Shown: in pieces, positions 1-8,869 of the stretch | Layout of the letters: each line of letters begins with the position of its first letter | Numbering within the stretch: the stretch's first letter is position 1 | Assembly (NCBI GenBank): GCA_947489085.1 | Contig: CANLCJ010000004.1 | Location: 1 to 64,000, forward strand | Length of the DNA: 64,000 nucleotides | Reading direction: 5' to 3' | DNA from: an uncultured Flavobacteriaceae bacterium | GTDB taxonomy: Bacteria > Bacteroidota > Bacteroidia > Flavobacteriales > Flavobacteriaceae | Program-made: the position numbers and the translations under genes | Notes under the pieces: generated by a model | Database searches by the model: none | What the model saw: the letters and a program-made list of their open reading frames with translations, nothing else | Told to the model about the DNA's origin: nothing

Positions 1-94
1 TCTTTTTGAGTGCGCTTATCAGGTATGTTTTCCATAAATAATGATTTTAGTGTGTATCATTATTTCAGGACGAGATATTCTATTTAAAAGAAAG

Positions 95-124
95 GCTGTC
101 TTTAATTTAGACAGCTTTTTTTTT
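95..124 (+). terminator. Intrinsic terminator of a gene ending at the left edge
   Basis: A perfect 7-bp stem (95-101 with 109-115) has a 7-nt loop and runs into nine T residues, the classic rightward intrinsic terminator. It implies that a rightward gene ends just upstream. A frame open from the left edge to a TAA at 39-41 could be its last dozen codons, but too little is present to identify it. Confidence 0.8.
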
Positions 125-221
125 AGACACTCTTGGTGCTGCTATTCTTTTTAAAGAGCTATGTTATTTTGAAAGGTCTCACTTTACAATTTATAAAGTG
201 AATACGAAGAAATGTACAGAA

Positions 222-256
222 AAAATCTTGTAGACGCTTAATTTCTGCAAGATTTT
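222..256 (-). terminator. Probable terminator of aroQ
   Basis: A 9-bp inverted repeat (222-230 with 248-256) lies about 22 bases beyond the aroQ stop. On the leftward transcript the second arm ends in six U residues. The 17-nt loop is longer than usual, so this is a reasonable but not strong terminator call. Confidence 0.6.
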
Positions 257-278
257 CTAGTTTATTTGCTACGCAAAT

Positions 279-695
279 TTACAAAAAACTCTGTATAGCC
301 AATTCGTAACTTTGCAAACCAAAACCTAAAACAACACCTTTTGCATTACTAGAAATAAATGATTGGTGTCTAAACTCTTCTCTTGCAAAGGTGTTAGAAA
401 TATGTACTTCTACTACTGGTGTTTCGATAGCCTTAACAGCATCTCCTAAACCTATTGATGTGTGCGTATAAGCTGCTGCATTAAGTATTATTCCATCGTA
501 ATCGAAACCTACTTCGTGTAACTTATTAATAAGTTCTCCCTCAATGTTAGATTGATAATATTCTAACTTTACACCGGTATATTTATCTTTTACTTCATCT
601 AAGAATTCTGTAAAAGTTAAACTGCCGTATATATTGGGTTCTCTTTTTCCTAATAGATTAAGATTAGGGCCGTTTATAATTATTATTTTTTTCAT
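279..695 (-). CDS. aroQ: Type II 3-dehydroquinate dehydratase
   Basis: The 138-residue protein is a type II dehydroquinase, which converts 3-dehydroquinate to 3-dehydroshikimate in the cytosolic shikimate pathway. The family signature is clear: the N-terminal IINGPNLNLLGKREPNIYG block with the lid arginine and catalytic tyrosine, the NAAAYTHTS block, and the VEVHISN block with the catalytic histidine. Length fits the compact family. I place the start at the internal ATG (695), because the protein family begins at MKKIIIINGPN; an upstream in-frame ATG at 734 would add 13 basic residues with no counterpart. In many Flavobacteria aroQ and xerD are divergent neighbours; here three other genes lie between them. 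Confidence 0.95.
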   Translation of the reverse strand: MKKIIIINGPNLNLLGKREPNIYGSLTFTEFLDEVKDKYTGVKLEYYQSNIEGELINKLHEVGFDYDGIILNAAAYTHTSIGLGDAVKAIETPVVEVHISNTFAREEFRHQSFISSNAKGVVLGFGLQSYELAIQSFL

Positions 696-777
696 GTGGG
701 ATACGTTTTTACACCTCTTTATTTTTAACAGCATTCATGTAAAAAAAATTATGCTTTTAGCCTTTAAAAAACTAATT

Positions 778-811
778 AAAAAAGCTTTTGCAATATTACG
801 CAAAAGCTTTT
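778..811 (-). terminator. Strong terminator of the barrel gene
   Basis: A perfect 12-bp inverted repeat (780-791 with 800-811, 8-nt loop) sits about 50 bases beyond the stop of the leftward gene at 864. On that strand it is followed by a run of six T residues (778-783 as A on the plus strand, partly within the arm). Confidence 0.8.
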
Positions 812-863
812 AGTATCTTCGATATGTTTTAAAAATCTACTTTAGAATGTAAATTTGTATCTA

Positions 864-1409
864 TTAATTACCACCTATAGAAAAAAGTAAACCTATATTA
901 AAAGAAAAATCACTTACAGAAGCTTCCTCTATTTTTCCTGCATTCAAATATCCTACATTCATATTTAATACTCCATATTTAAACCCTAAAGCAGGTTGTA
1001 AAGCAAAATTGGAAGTAGATTCAACTTCATCAATTGTTTCTCCTTCAAATTCAACATCAATAGAACCAATTGAAGCTAAACCCAAGCCTAAGCTAGCATA
1101 AGGTCTAAAACCTTCTTCTTTAAAATAATACCTCCCAGTTAAAAGATAACTACCAACAGCAACAGTACCTATAGAGCCACCGTTGCCGATATCGCTTCCT
1201 GCTAAAAAATCACCTTTTGCTATTATAGAAACATCAATAGATTCTGTAACTGCGTAACCCAATTCTATATTCGCAGCGACACCACCATCGGTAGAATCTG
1301 CTATGTCTCCTAATGGAGCAGCATAACCAACTCCAAAACCTAATCTAAATTGTGCATTAGCACCTAATCCTAACAACATTATTCCTGTAAAAAGTAATAA
1401 TTTTTTCAT
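864..1409 (-). CDS. Outer-membrane beta-barrel protein (porin-family)
   Basis: A 181-residue exported protein. The first 19 residues are a standard signal peptide ending ANAQ. The rest alternates glycine-rich and aromatic strands (for example LGFGVGYAAPLGD, GRYYFKEEGFRPYASLGLG), as in the small eight-stranded OmpA-like or opacity-type barrels (PF13505-like). Family members are structural or adhesive outer-membrane proteins; no specific substrate can be inferred. It is a single gene with its own downstream terminator and about 430 bases of upstream non-coding sequence, so it is probably transcribed alone. Confidence 0.8.
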   Translation of the reverse strand: MKKLLLFTGIMLLGLGANAQFRLGFGVGYAAPLGDIADSTDGGVAANIELGYAVTESIDVSIIAKGDFLAGSDIGNGGSIGTVAVGSYLLTGRYYFKEEGFRPYASLGLGLASIGSIDVEFEGETIDEVESTSNFALQPALGFKYGVLNMNVGYLNAGKIEEASVSDFSFNIGLLFSIGGN

Positions 1410-1840
1410 AATTTAATTTTAAAAATTTATTAATAACTGAAGCAAACCTAAATTATAAAAATGAATAAACCAAAAAAAAATGCTTTTTATCGACAAAATG
1501 TGATTTTAAACGTGTTTATTTTGCAATACGATAATTTTAAATTGAAACTTAATAAGTTAGACTTTACTACTTGTAATAAATATTATGGATGTTGATTTAA
1601 GATTATTTTAATGTGTAGATACTATTACTAGCAACATAATACTAAATACTTCTTAAGTTAATAGTAAAGTAGCATAATGAAAAATATGTCTGTCAAAACT
1701 TTAGCTTAAGACACTTTTTTTGAAGTAGTAGAGCAGAGTATTTCAAAACATAAGGTTTTGCTTAAAACACCAACTTGCATTAGATAAAATTTTTAATGGC
1801 TGTAATACCATAACAAAATATATGCTGACAAAGCAACGCA
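1410..1840. other. Non-coding stretch, 431 bases
   Basis: This AT-rich gap lies upstream of the leftward barrel gene and downstream of the next leftward gene. It must carry the barrel promoter near 1410-1500, but I cannot single out a confident box. I see no terminator-like hairpin, repeat or RNA gene. Confidence 0.5.
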
Positions 1841-2725
1841 TTATTTGTTTTTGTAAATGTGCATCGTAGTAATTTCACCTTCTTTTAAATTTGATAATGC
1901 TTTAATGTTATTCTTACCATCATCTATTTCTACAATTACTGTATTTGGTGCAATAGTACCCTCGTTGTGTGCTTTAATTTGTAGTGTTGTTTTTTTATTT
2001 TCAATCGCAATTACAAGAACTTTTTTGGTTTTAGTTGCCTCATATTCATTTAACAAAAACGTTCCATCTTGAATAATGGACACACGATCTCCGTCTAACT
2101 TTCCGCCATCAAAAATAGTTAACTGTATAGCCTTAGCATCTGTAAAAATACTTAACGTACCATTCTTTTTTAAAACATTCATTTTAAAATTAGACATAAT
2201 ATCTAAGCCAACCAATCTCTGCTTTACACTATCAGCTATTTTTTTAGATCTATTGATTTTGGTAACAACTTTTTGTATTCGTTTTTCAGTTTTTTCGACA
2301 GAATTTAACAGTATTTCGCCATTAATACATTGCATATAATCTGAAAATAAACCTACGAAATTCGCTTTAGCTTTTTTAGTTTTTCCAAAAACAAAATTTT
2401 TAATTGTAGTATTTAAAAAACAGAAATCGTTTTGAGAAACTGGAGATTTAGTATAGACTATTCCTACCTCTCTAAAACTTAAGGTTTTATTTTTCTCATT
2501 ATACTCTCCAAATATGTTCGATCTTGTTTCATGCTCGCTTCCTAAATCTGTAACTGAAAACCCTTTAACCTCTCCTTTGTTTTCATTAAAAGTTATTCTG
2601 TAGGGAATTACAAGAGAATCATTCAACTTGATCCCTCCAACATATTCGTATTTGTTTTGGGAAAAACTGCTTGATACGACACATAAAATAAGTAATAGTA
2701 TAAAGTCTTTTTTAACTAAACCCAT
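1841..2725 (-). CDS. Exported protein of unknown function
   Basis: A 294-residue protein that I do not recognise. It starts with a cleavable signal peptide (hydrophobic residues 9-22, ending SSSFSQ), so it is periplasmic or outer-membrane associated. The N-terminal half looks beta-rich (GGIKLNDSLVIPYRITFNE), the middle has a lysine-rich helical stretch near residues 145-175, and the C-terminal half resembles a small beta domain with repeated short strands. No catalytic motif, lipobox or T9SS sorting signal is visible. It stands alone, divergent from the TM2 gene 43 bases away. Confidence 0.6.
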   Translation of the reverse strand: MGLVKKDFILLLILCVVSSSFSQNKYEYVGGIKLNDSLVIPYRITFNENKGEVKGFSVTDLGSEHETRSNIFGEYNEKNKTLSFREVGIVYTKSPVSQNDFCFLNTTIKNFVFGKTKKAKANFVGLFSDYMQCINGEILLNSVEKTEKRIQKVVTKINRSKKIADSVKQRLVGLDIMSNFKMNVLKKNGTLSIFTDAKAIQLTIFDGGKLDGDRVSIIQDGTFLLNEYEATKTKKVLVIAIENKKTTLQIKAHNEGTIAPNTVIVEIDDGKNNIKALSNLKEGEITTMHIYKNK

Positions 2726-2768
2726 AATTTCTTCTTAAATTGCATTAACAAACATAAATCAATTCATC

Positions 2769-3092
2769 ATGAAAACTAAATTATTATTATGTTTCTTATT
2801 TTTAATTTTAGGGTATTCTAATTGCTATGCTTCCTTCCCTGTAAAAAGAACAACGGCAAGCGAAAAAATTCAAAATGGCACCACAGAAGAAACTTTAACA
2901 CCTATGGCTGTTACTGCTGCTAAAAATAAATGGATCGGTACCGCTTTACTTGTCTTTCTCTGGCCTTTCGCTGCTCATAGATGGTATTACCAAAGAGAAA
3001 CCCTGTACAATATTTTATTCATTATAACTTTTGGTGGTTTTGGTATCTGGGCTATAGTCGATTTAATAAATATTTTATCTGACAACTGGTAA
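2769..3092 (+). CDS. TM2-domain membrane protein
   Basis: A 107-residue protein with an N-terminal signal peptide (residues 1-21) followed, after a polar stretch, by a TM2 domain (about residues 51-105). The domain has two hydrophobic helices joined by the typical short turn containing an AHRWYY motif, then a glycine-rich segment (FGGFGIWAIVDLI). TM2 proteins sit in the inner membrane; their biochemical role in bacteria is not defined. The start follows from the signal peptide. It is divergent from the exported protein at 1841-2725. Confidence 0.8.
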   Translation: MKTKLLLCFLFLILGYSNCYASFPVKRTTASEKIQNGTTEETLTPMAVTAAKNKWIGTALLVFLWPFAAHRWYYQRETLYNILFIITFGGFGIWAIVDLINILSDNW

Positions 3093-3570
3093 ATCTATTA
3101 TATCTAATTAGGTTGTTTACTGTTTAGTGCACCAAGAATTGTGGAAACATTCTATTTTGATGACCTAATATACATCTAATTTCTTAGCTTGATAAGCTAT
3201 TTGATAAAGCCATTAGCAAAAATGTGTTAGTGGCTTTATTAAATAATTCTTGCACATCATTACTACTTCAACATTCTATCTAGATTGTTTCTTCTATTAT
3301 TAGAATACATTTTACTGCAATTTACTTTACCTACAAATTATAAGTTTGCTTAAATTAATAATACGCCTATTTACAGTGGTGTTGCATTAATACTATTCAA
3401 TTTGTTAAAGGTTTTCTATTTGATATCTTTCAAGTAAAAAATTAAGTCTTTATAATTTTTTATCAATCTTATTAGTTTGCCCAAAATATGTTTACATTAG
3501 TTTAATGTACATTAAGCAAAAGAATTGTTTTGCAAATTAAACTTCGAACTATTTTATACTTTACACCTAA
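3093..3570. other. Non-coding stretch with hairpins and two palindromes upstream of xerD
   Basis: This 478-base gap between two rightward genes holds a 9-bp inverted repeat at 3204-3212/3231-3239 (18-nt loop, no good T-run). Two adjacent palindromes lie just before xerD: a perfect 14-bp TTAATGTACATTAA at 3502-3515 and a 6-bp GCAAAA/TTTTGC repeat at 3516-3533. The palindromes are 38-69 bases upstream of the xerD start, where an operator or promoter element would sit. No gene is visible. Confidence 0.45.
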
Positions 3571-4467
3571 ATGAACTGGCAACAGGCTTTAAAAGACTAT
3601 AACTCGTATCTTAAAATAGAACGTGGCCTATCCAAAAATTCTATAGAAAATTACTCTAGAGATGTTTCAAAACTCGTGTTTTATTTGGAACAATCTCATA
3701 TTGATAGCTCCCCGATTTCTATAACATCTACAATAATACAAGAATTTATATACGAATCTTCTAAGCGTATTAATGCCAGATCTCAATCGCGCTTAATTTC
3801 AGGACTACGAAGTTTTTTTAATTATCTCATTTTTGAGGATTACCGCAACGATAATCCTTTAGATTTGATTGAATCTCCAAAAATTGGTAGAAAACTACCT
3901 GATACATTATCTGAAGAGGAAATAGACTTTATTATAGCTGCTATAGACCTTTCGAAACCCGAAGGAGAGCGCAATAGGGCTATGTTAGAAATGCTTTATG
4001 GTTGTGGGCTGCGTGTAAGTGAGCTTACCAACTTAAAACTATCTGATTTATTTTTTGATGAAGGCTTTATAAAAGTTACTGGTAAAGGCGATAAACAACG
4101 TTTTGTGCCAATAGTAGAATCTACTATAAAATATGTAACCATTTATAGAACTCAAATTAGAAACCATATGAATATACAAGCTGGCTTCGAGGATACTCTT
4201 TTTTTAAATAGAAGAGGCAAACAACTTACAAGAGCAATGGTGTTTACAATAATAAAACGGCTTGTAGAGGCAATTGGACTTAAAAAAAATGTGTCTCCGC
4301 ATACGTTTAGACACTCTTTTGCAACACATTTACTTCAAAACAATGCCGATTTAAGGTCTATACAACTAATGCTTGGCCATGAAAGTATTACCACTACCGA
4401 GATTTATGTGCATTTAGACAAAAGCCATCTTACCAAGGTTATAGAAAAATACCACCCACGCAAATAG
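3571..4467 (+). CDS. xerD: Site-specific tyrosine recombinase XerD/XerC
   Basis: A 298-residue tyrosine recombinase of the Xer type, which resolves chromosome dimers at dif with a partner recombinase and FtsK. An N-terminal SAM-like core-binding domain covers residues 1-90 and the catalytic domain residues 108-290. The full active-site set is present: R148 (GCGLRVSEL), K172, H244 and R247 (HTFRHSFATHLL), H270 (LGHESI) and nucleophile Y279. Length matches XerC/XerD. I prefer XerD because Flavobacteria usually carry xerD near aroQ, but XerC cannot be excluded from sequence alone. It is followed by a clear terminator. Confidence 0.93.
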   Translation: MNWQQALKDYNSYLKIERGLSKNSIENYSRDVSKLVFYLEQSHIDSSPISITSTIIQEFIYESSKRINARSQSRLISGLRSFFNYLIFEDYRNDNPLDLIESPKIGRKLPDTLSEEEIDFIIAAIDLSKPEGERNRAMLEMLYGCGLRVSELTNLKLSDLFFDEGFIKVTGKGDKQRFVPIVESTIKYVTIYRTQIRNHMNIQAGFEDTLFLNRRGKQLTRAMVFTIIKRLVEAIGLKKNVSPHTFRHSFATHLLQNNADLRSIQLMLGHESITTTEIYVHLDKSHLTKVIEKYHPRK

Positions 4468-4483
4468 GTCTTTAAAACAAAAA

Positions 4484-4512
4484 ACCAGCATAAAATATGC
4501 TGGTCTATTTTT
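4484..4512. terminator. Bidirectional terminator between xerD and rny
   Basis: A perfect 9-bp stem (4484-4492 with 4496-4504, 3-nt loop) is flanked by A-runs on the left and a T-rich tail on the right. It lies 17 bases after xerD and 76 bases after the convergent rny gene, so it probably serves both. Confidence 0.8.
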
Positions 4513-4580
4513 GATACGTTAAAAGTATTAATGATCGTTTTTACAATATGGTAATACGATTTACAAACAAGAGTTTCGTG

Positions 4581-6158
4581 TTATTTTGCAATATTAACTG
4601 CTCTTGTTTCTCTAATTACTGTAATTTTTACTTGACCAGGATAAGTCATATCTGTTTGAATTTTTTGAGAGATGTTAAATGACAGATCTGCGGCTTTATC
4701 ATCAGAAACTTTTTCACTTTCCACAATAACACGTAATTCTCTACCTGCTTGGATGGCATACGCTTTCTTAACACCATTAAACCCAAAGGCAATGTCCTCT
4801 AAATCCTTTAAACGTTGTATATAACTATCTAATACCTGACGTCTTGCACCTGGTCTTGCGCCAGAGATGGCATCACAAACTTGTATTATTGGAGATAATA
4901 ACGATTTCATTTCTATTTCATCGTGGTGTGCCCCTATAGCATTACATACATCTGGTTTCTCTCCGTATTTTTCAGCCCATTGCATTCCTAATATAGCGTG
5001 TGGTGTTTCCATGTCCGTTTCTGCATCTGGCACCTTTCCTATATCGTGTAGCAGTCCGGCACGTTTTGCTAACTTCGGGCTCAACCCTAATTCAGCAGCC
5101 ATAACACCACATAATTTTGCAACTTCTCTAGAGTGCTGTAATAAGTTTTGGCCGTAAGAAGAACGGTATTTCATTCTACCAACCATTTTTATAAGTTCAG
5201 GGTGTAAATTATGGATGCCTAAATCGATAACTGTGCGCTTACCTACTTCTATAATTTCTTGCTCAATTTGCTTTTTAGTTTTCTTTACAATTTCTTCAAT
5301 ACGGGCAGGGTGTATTCTACCATCTGTTACTAACTTGTGTAATGATAAACGTGCTATCTCACGTCTCACAGAGTCGAAACAAGATAATATAATAGCCTCT
5401 GGCGTATCGTCTACAATTATCTCTACACCTGTAGCTGCTTCTATAGCTCTAATGTTTCTACCTTCTCTACCTATAATACGTCCTTTAACATCATCTGATT
5501 CTATATTAAACACAGAAACACAATTATCTACAGCTTCTTCGGTGCCAATACGTTGTATGGTATTTATAATAACTTTCTTGGCTTCTTGTTCTGCTGTTAG
5601 TTTTGCTTCCTCAAGCGCGCCTTGAATGTAAGCCATAGCATCATTTTTAGCTTCACCTTTTAAAGATTGTACCAATTGCTCTTTCGCTTCTTCGGCAGAT
5701 AAACTGGAGATAACTTCTAATTGTTGAACTTGGCTTTTATGCAGTCTATCAATTTCAGACTGTTTTTTATCCAGTACATCCAGTCTATGGTTGTAATCTT
5801 TAACTTTATTTTCTAAATCACTGTTAAGCTTTTTATTTTTAGACAATTCTTGAGATGTTTGAGACTCTTTATCTCTTGTCCGTTTCTCAGCTTCTGCCAT
5901 TTTTTTATCTCTCGATAAAATAACTTTTTCGTGCTCTGATTTTAATTCGATAAATTTCTCTTTGGCTTGTAGTATTTTATCCTTTTTTATGGATTCGCCC
6001 TCACTTTTAGCTTCTTTTAATAATGATGCTGCGCTCTTTTTGGCATCTTTTATAATTTTAGATGCATTATTTTTTTCTTTTGTTTTTGCTATTATAAGTC
6101 CTATTACAAGACCTAGCACCACTCCTCCTACTCCAATTAATATAATTGAGTTTTCCAT
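4581..6158 (-). CDS. rny: Ribonuclease Y
   Basis: A 525-residue membrane-anchored endoribonuclease that initiates mRNA decay. The order of parts is canonical: a single N-terminal transmembrane helix (residues 4-23), a long charged coiled coil (about 30-175), a KH RNA-binding domain (about 215-275, with [15 protein letters not shown]), and an HD domain with the metal-binding [10 protein letters not shown] motif near residue 370. Length is normal for the family. The gene lies directly downstream of zapA and a probable 6S RNA on the same strand. Confidence 0.96.
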   Translation of the reverse strand: MENSIILIGVGGVVLGLVIGLIIAKTKEKNNASKIIKDAKKSAASLLKEAKSEGESIKKDKILQAKEKFIELKSEHEKVILSRDKKMAEAEKRTRDKESQTSQELSKNKKLNSDLENKVKDYNHRLDVLDKKQSEIDRLHKSQVQQLEVISSLSAEEAKEQLVQSLKGEAKNDAMAYIQGALEEAKLTAEQEAKKVIINTIQRIGTEEAVDNCVSVFNIESDDVKGRIIGREGRNIRAIEAATGVEIIVDDTPEAIILSCFDSVRREIARLSLHKLVTDGRIHPARIEEIVKKTKKQIEQEIIEVGKRTVIDLGIHNLHPELIKMVGRMKYRSSYGQNLLQHSREVAKLCGVMAAELGLSPKLAKRAGLLHDIGKVPDAETDMETPHAILGMQWAEKYGEKPDVCNAIGAHHDEIEMKSLLSPIIQVCDAISGARPGARRQVLDSYIQRLKDLEDIAFGFNGVKKAYAIQAGRELRVIVESEKVSDDKAADLSFNISQKIQTDMTYPGQVKITVIRETRAVNIAK

Positions 6159-6184
6159 GTTTTACTTAGTTGATTTGTATATAT

Positions 6185-6369
6185 AAAAAAGCCTACATTA
6201 GTATAGTGTTTTGTATAAACTCCTTAAAAACAAGTTTAGGGCTAACAAGCTGATCAAGGATCTGCCCAAATATTACGTTAGTAATATTAGCAGCATGCTT
6301 TTACAACTTAAACTCACCCTCTTTAAAAGAATTAACGTTGAGTTTATCAAAAAAATAACCAATGCAGGC
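6185..6369 (-). ncRNA. ssrS: 6S RNA (flavobacterial type), candidate
   Basis: Between zapA and rny, with no gene, lies a structured leftward RNA of about 180 nt. The outer stem pairs plus-strand 6361-6369 with 6191-6199 (9 bp including one G-U) and runs directly into a U-run (6185-6190). Inside it, an 8-bp helix pairs ATAAACTC near the 5' end with GAGTTTAT near the 3' end. At the apex a perfect 8-bp hairpin (6269-6276/6281-6288, 4-nt loop) is extended by CTGC/GCAG. This long, interrupted rod closed by both ends and positioned next to zapA is what is known for 6S RNA, which binds the RNA polymerase housekeeping holoenzyme. The assignment rests on structure and context; no covariance model was run. 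Confidence 0.72.
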
Positions 6370-6398
6370 AGTAACTTTTATTTTATTTAAATGAACGT

Positions 6399-6692
6399 TT
6401 AAAGCGACAACTGGGCATCTAATATGGCATTTAAAGCTTTTAGCTTTTGTTCCACAACCTTATTATTTACGTCTTTATTTATCGTTTTTTGCTCTACTTG
6501 AGATGCAAATTGTAAGGCACACATTGCCAAAACATCTTGTTTATCTCTAACTGAGTAACTTCTCTCAAATTGCATAATCATTGCTTCTATACTTTTCGCA
6601 GCTTTACGCAAGCCCTCTTCTTGATGGGCTTCTATAGTTAAAGGGTAAACCCTACTACCTATAGATAGCTTTATTTTAAGCTTTTCAGACAT
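6399..6692 (-). CDS. zapA: Cell division protein ZapA
   Basis: A 97-residue ZapA homologue that bundles FtsZ protofilaments at the division ring. The N-terminal beta part with IGSRVYPLTIEAHQEEGLR is followed by the family helix KAAKSIEAMIMQFE and then the alanine-rich dimerisation helix (VLAMCALQFASQ), ending in a short coiled coil. Size is typical. It lies 15 bases downstream of a small coiled-coil gene and upstream of the 6S RNA candidate and rny. Confidence 0.9.
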   Translation of the reverse strand: MSEKLKIKLSIGSRVYPLTIEAHQEEGLRKAAKSIEAMIMQFERSYSVRDKQDVLAMCALQFASQVEQKTINKDVNNKVVEQKLKALNAILDAQLSL

Positions 6693-6707
6693 TTATAATT
6701 ATTTTAT

Positions 6708-6998
6708 TTAGTCTGCTAATTGTGCAATACAATGATCTATATCTCTTATAAGAGCGTTTATTTTAAACTTTGTCTCTTTTCTACTGTCGTCACTACCAAG
6801 TATGCCGTTTGTAATCTTGAGCGTTTCATATTTTTCTTTCCAATTGCTATTTAACTGCTTTTGGTCTTCAATTTCTTGACGCGCTATTGTTAAATCTTTT
6901 TCCAACTGCAAATTAGAAGCTCTTAATTCATCTATTAAGCGCAAGGTTTTACTAATTTTCAGTTCTAAAACATCAACAATTTCTTCAATATTACTCAT
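6708..6998 (-). CDS. Small coiled-coil protein upstream of zapA
   Basis: A 96-residue soluble protein, almost entirely heptad-like (residues 1-65, LRLIDELRASNLQLEKDL), followed by a short C-terminal helix. It is conserved in position directly before zapA in Flavobacteria as I know the locus, and is therefore probably a division-associated partner, ZapB-like in architecture. There is no motif that proves this. It is co-transcribed with zapA (15-base gap). Confidence 0.75.
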   Translation of the reverse strand: MSNIEEIVDVLELKISKTLRLIDELRASNLQLEKDLTIARQEIEDQKQLNSNWKEKYETLKITNGILGSDDSRKETKFKINALIRDIDHCIAQLAD

Positions 6999-7174
6999 GC
7001 TACAAACACCAATACCTTAAACACAAATTTAATGTACTGCAACCTAAATAACAATTCTTTTCTTATAAATTTTAAATTTATTTTGTTAACAAAGCCCTTA
7101 GCAATAGTTTGTTTTTTGATATTCTGTGCTTTGAGAATTACATTCAAATTTATACTTTAGCCTAATACTTTTTT

Positions 7175-8857
7175 ATGAGATTTATATCCGCTTTCTTACT
7201 ATTGTTAATGTTTAGCGTAAACGCACAAAGTAAATATCCTCAAGATTATTTTTCTAGTCCTCTAGATATTCCTCTTGTTTTATCTGGAACATTTGCAGAA
7301 TTAAGGAGTAATCATTTTCATTCTGGTTTAGACATTAAAACCCAACAACGAACAGGTTTAAAAGTAAAAGCTATTGCCGATGGTTATGTAAGCAGAATTA
7401 AGATATCGCATTATGGCTATGGCAAAGCGTTATACATTACACACCCCAACGGTTATACCTCTGTTTATGCTCACCTTAGTAAGTTTGGCCCCGACTTAGA
7501 ACGTTACATCAAACAAAAACAGTACGAACAAGAAACTTTTGAAATTGAACTGTTTCCAAAACCAGAAGTTTTAAAAATAGAAAAAAACAGCCTTATTGCA
7601 TATACAGGCAATACTGGAGGTTCTGGAGGCCCGCATTTACACTTTGAAATTCGTGATAATGCCGAAAGACCAATAAACCCTATGTTGTTTGGTATAGACA
7701 TTAAAGACACCACATTACCAAAAGTAACATCTATTTACGCTTACCCCTTAAGCGACACTTCTAAAGTTAATGGCAGCTACAAAAAGCAAAAGTTAACATT
7801 AATCCCTCTTAAAAATGGAGATTATACTGTTAGAAATATTAATGCTTATGGTGCAATTGGTTTTGGTATTACTACCTGGGACAGACAAGATTTGGCAGCT
7901 AATAAAAATGGGGTAACCAACATACAGGCTTTTGTTAACGGACGTAAAAATTTTGAATTAGACTTTAAGCGGTTTGCTTTTAGTGAAACCAAACACATTA
8001 ATCAATTAATCGATTACAAACATTTTAAAGAAAACAGACAACGCATACAAAAGTTATTTAGAGACAATAATCCACTTAGCCTATACAAAGACATACAAAA
8101 CGAAGGTTATATAACTGTAGGCGATGCTCTAGATTTTGTATATAAAATTAAGGTAAGCGACTTTAAAAACAATACAGCCTGGGTTACAATACCTATTTCG
8201 GGGAAAGCTCCTAAAAATAAAGCCACACCAATAAAAAAAGAAACACCATACTATGTAACTCAAAAAGAAATTACACTTAGTGGTGGTAGTGGTTTCGCTA
8301 CGATATATAGCAATACATTTTATAAAAATTTGTTTTTAGATTTCAAAGTTAGTCAGGATACCTTAGTACTGCACAAAGATGTGGTACCGCTTAAAAAAAG
8401 CATCAAAATTGGGTTTGATATTAGCAAATACAACACAGAGGATAAAACTAAACTTTACATAGCTAAACTTTCCAAATACAAGAAAAAAGCATATTACACG
8501 TTTACAAAGAGAAAAGGAGACACATTAACAACTAATACAAAAACTTTAGGTGCTTTTACGCTTGCCTTAGATAAGGACAAACCAAGCATTACAGCTTCCA
8601 ATTTTAAAAATGGGCAATGGCTAAGTAAATATCGTTTCTTAAAATTAAAAATTAATGACAAAACCTCTGGTATATCTAAGTATAGAGCCAGTATAAATGG
8701 TAAATGGATTTTAATGGAATACGATTATAAAACGAAAACCTTAACTCATGATTTTAACGATGCTATTGTTAAAGACACTAAAAACAATTTAAAAGTAATT
8801 GTTACAGATAATGTTGGAAATAGTTCTACTTTTGAAACGTTATTTTATAGAAAATAA
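7175..8857 (+). CDS. M23-family metallopeptidase, exported
   Basis: A 560-residue protein with a signal peptide (residues 1-18) and an N-terminal M23 (LytM-type) domain at about residues 30-170. The zinc-binding motifs are intact: H49-x3-D53 in HFHSGLDIK and HLHFE near residue 153. M23 enzymes cut peptide cross-links in peptidoglycan. Unlike most M23 proteins, the peptidase domain comes first and is followed by about 390 residues of beta-rich sequence of unknown role. It is followed 12 bases later by a TonB-dependent receptor, so the two may be co-transcribed. Confidence 0.88.
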   Translation: MRFISAFLLLLMFSVNAQSKYPQDYFSSPLDIPLVLSGTFAELRSNHFHSGLDIKTQQRTGLKVKAIADGYVSRIKISHYGYGKALYITHPNGYTSVYAHLSKFGPDLERYIKQKQYEQETFEIELFPKPEVLKIEKNSLIAYTGNTGGSGGPHLHFEIRDNAERPINPMLFGIDIKDTTLPKVTSIYAYPLSDTSKVNGSYKKQKLTLIPLKNGDYTVRNINAYGAIGFGITTWDRQDLAANKNGVTNIQAFVNGRKNFELDFKRFAFSETKHINQLIDYKHFKENRQRIQKLFRDNNPLSLYKDIQNEGYITVGDALDFVYKIKVSDFKNNTAWVTIPISGKAPKNKATPIKKETPYYVTQKEITLSGGSGFATIYSNTFYKNLFLDFKVSQDTLVLHKDVVPLKKSIKIGFDISKYNTEDKTKLYIAKLSKYKKKAYYTFTKRKGDTLTTNTKTLGAFTLALDKDKPSITASNFKNGQWLSKYRFLKLKINDKTSGISKYRASINGKWILMEYDYKTKTLTHDFNDAIVKDTKNNLKVIVTDNVGNSSTFETLFYRK

Positions 8858-8869
8858 ACCCGATACCTT

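Noticed and set aside
780-811. The 12-bp inverted repeat as an attachment or IS end
   Set aside because: It is followed by a T-run directly behind a gene and fits a terminator; no matching copy is seen elsewhere in the window.
4867-5625. Two rightward open frames of 96 and 136 codons opposite rny
   Set aside because: They lie fully antisense to a clear, conserved ribonuclease Y gene; their translations are serine/isoleucine-rich mirror sequences without domain or start context.
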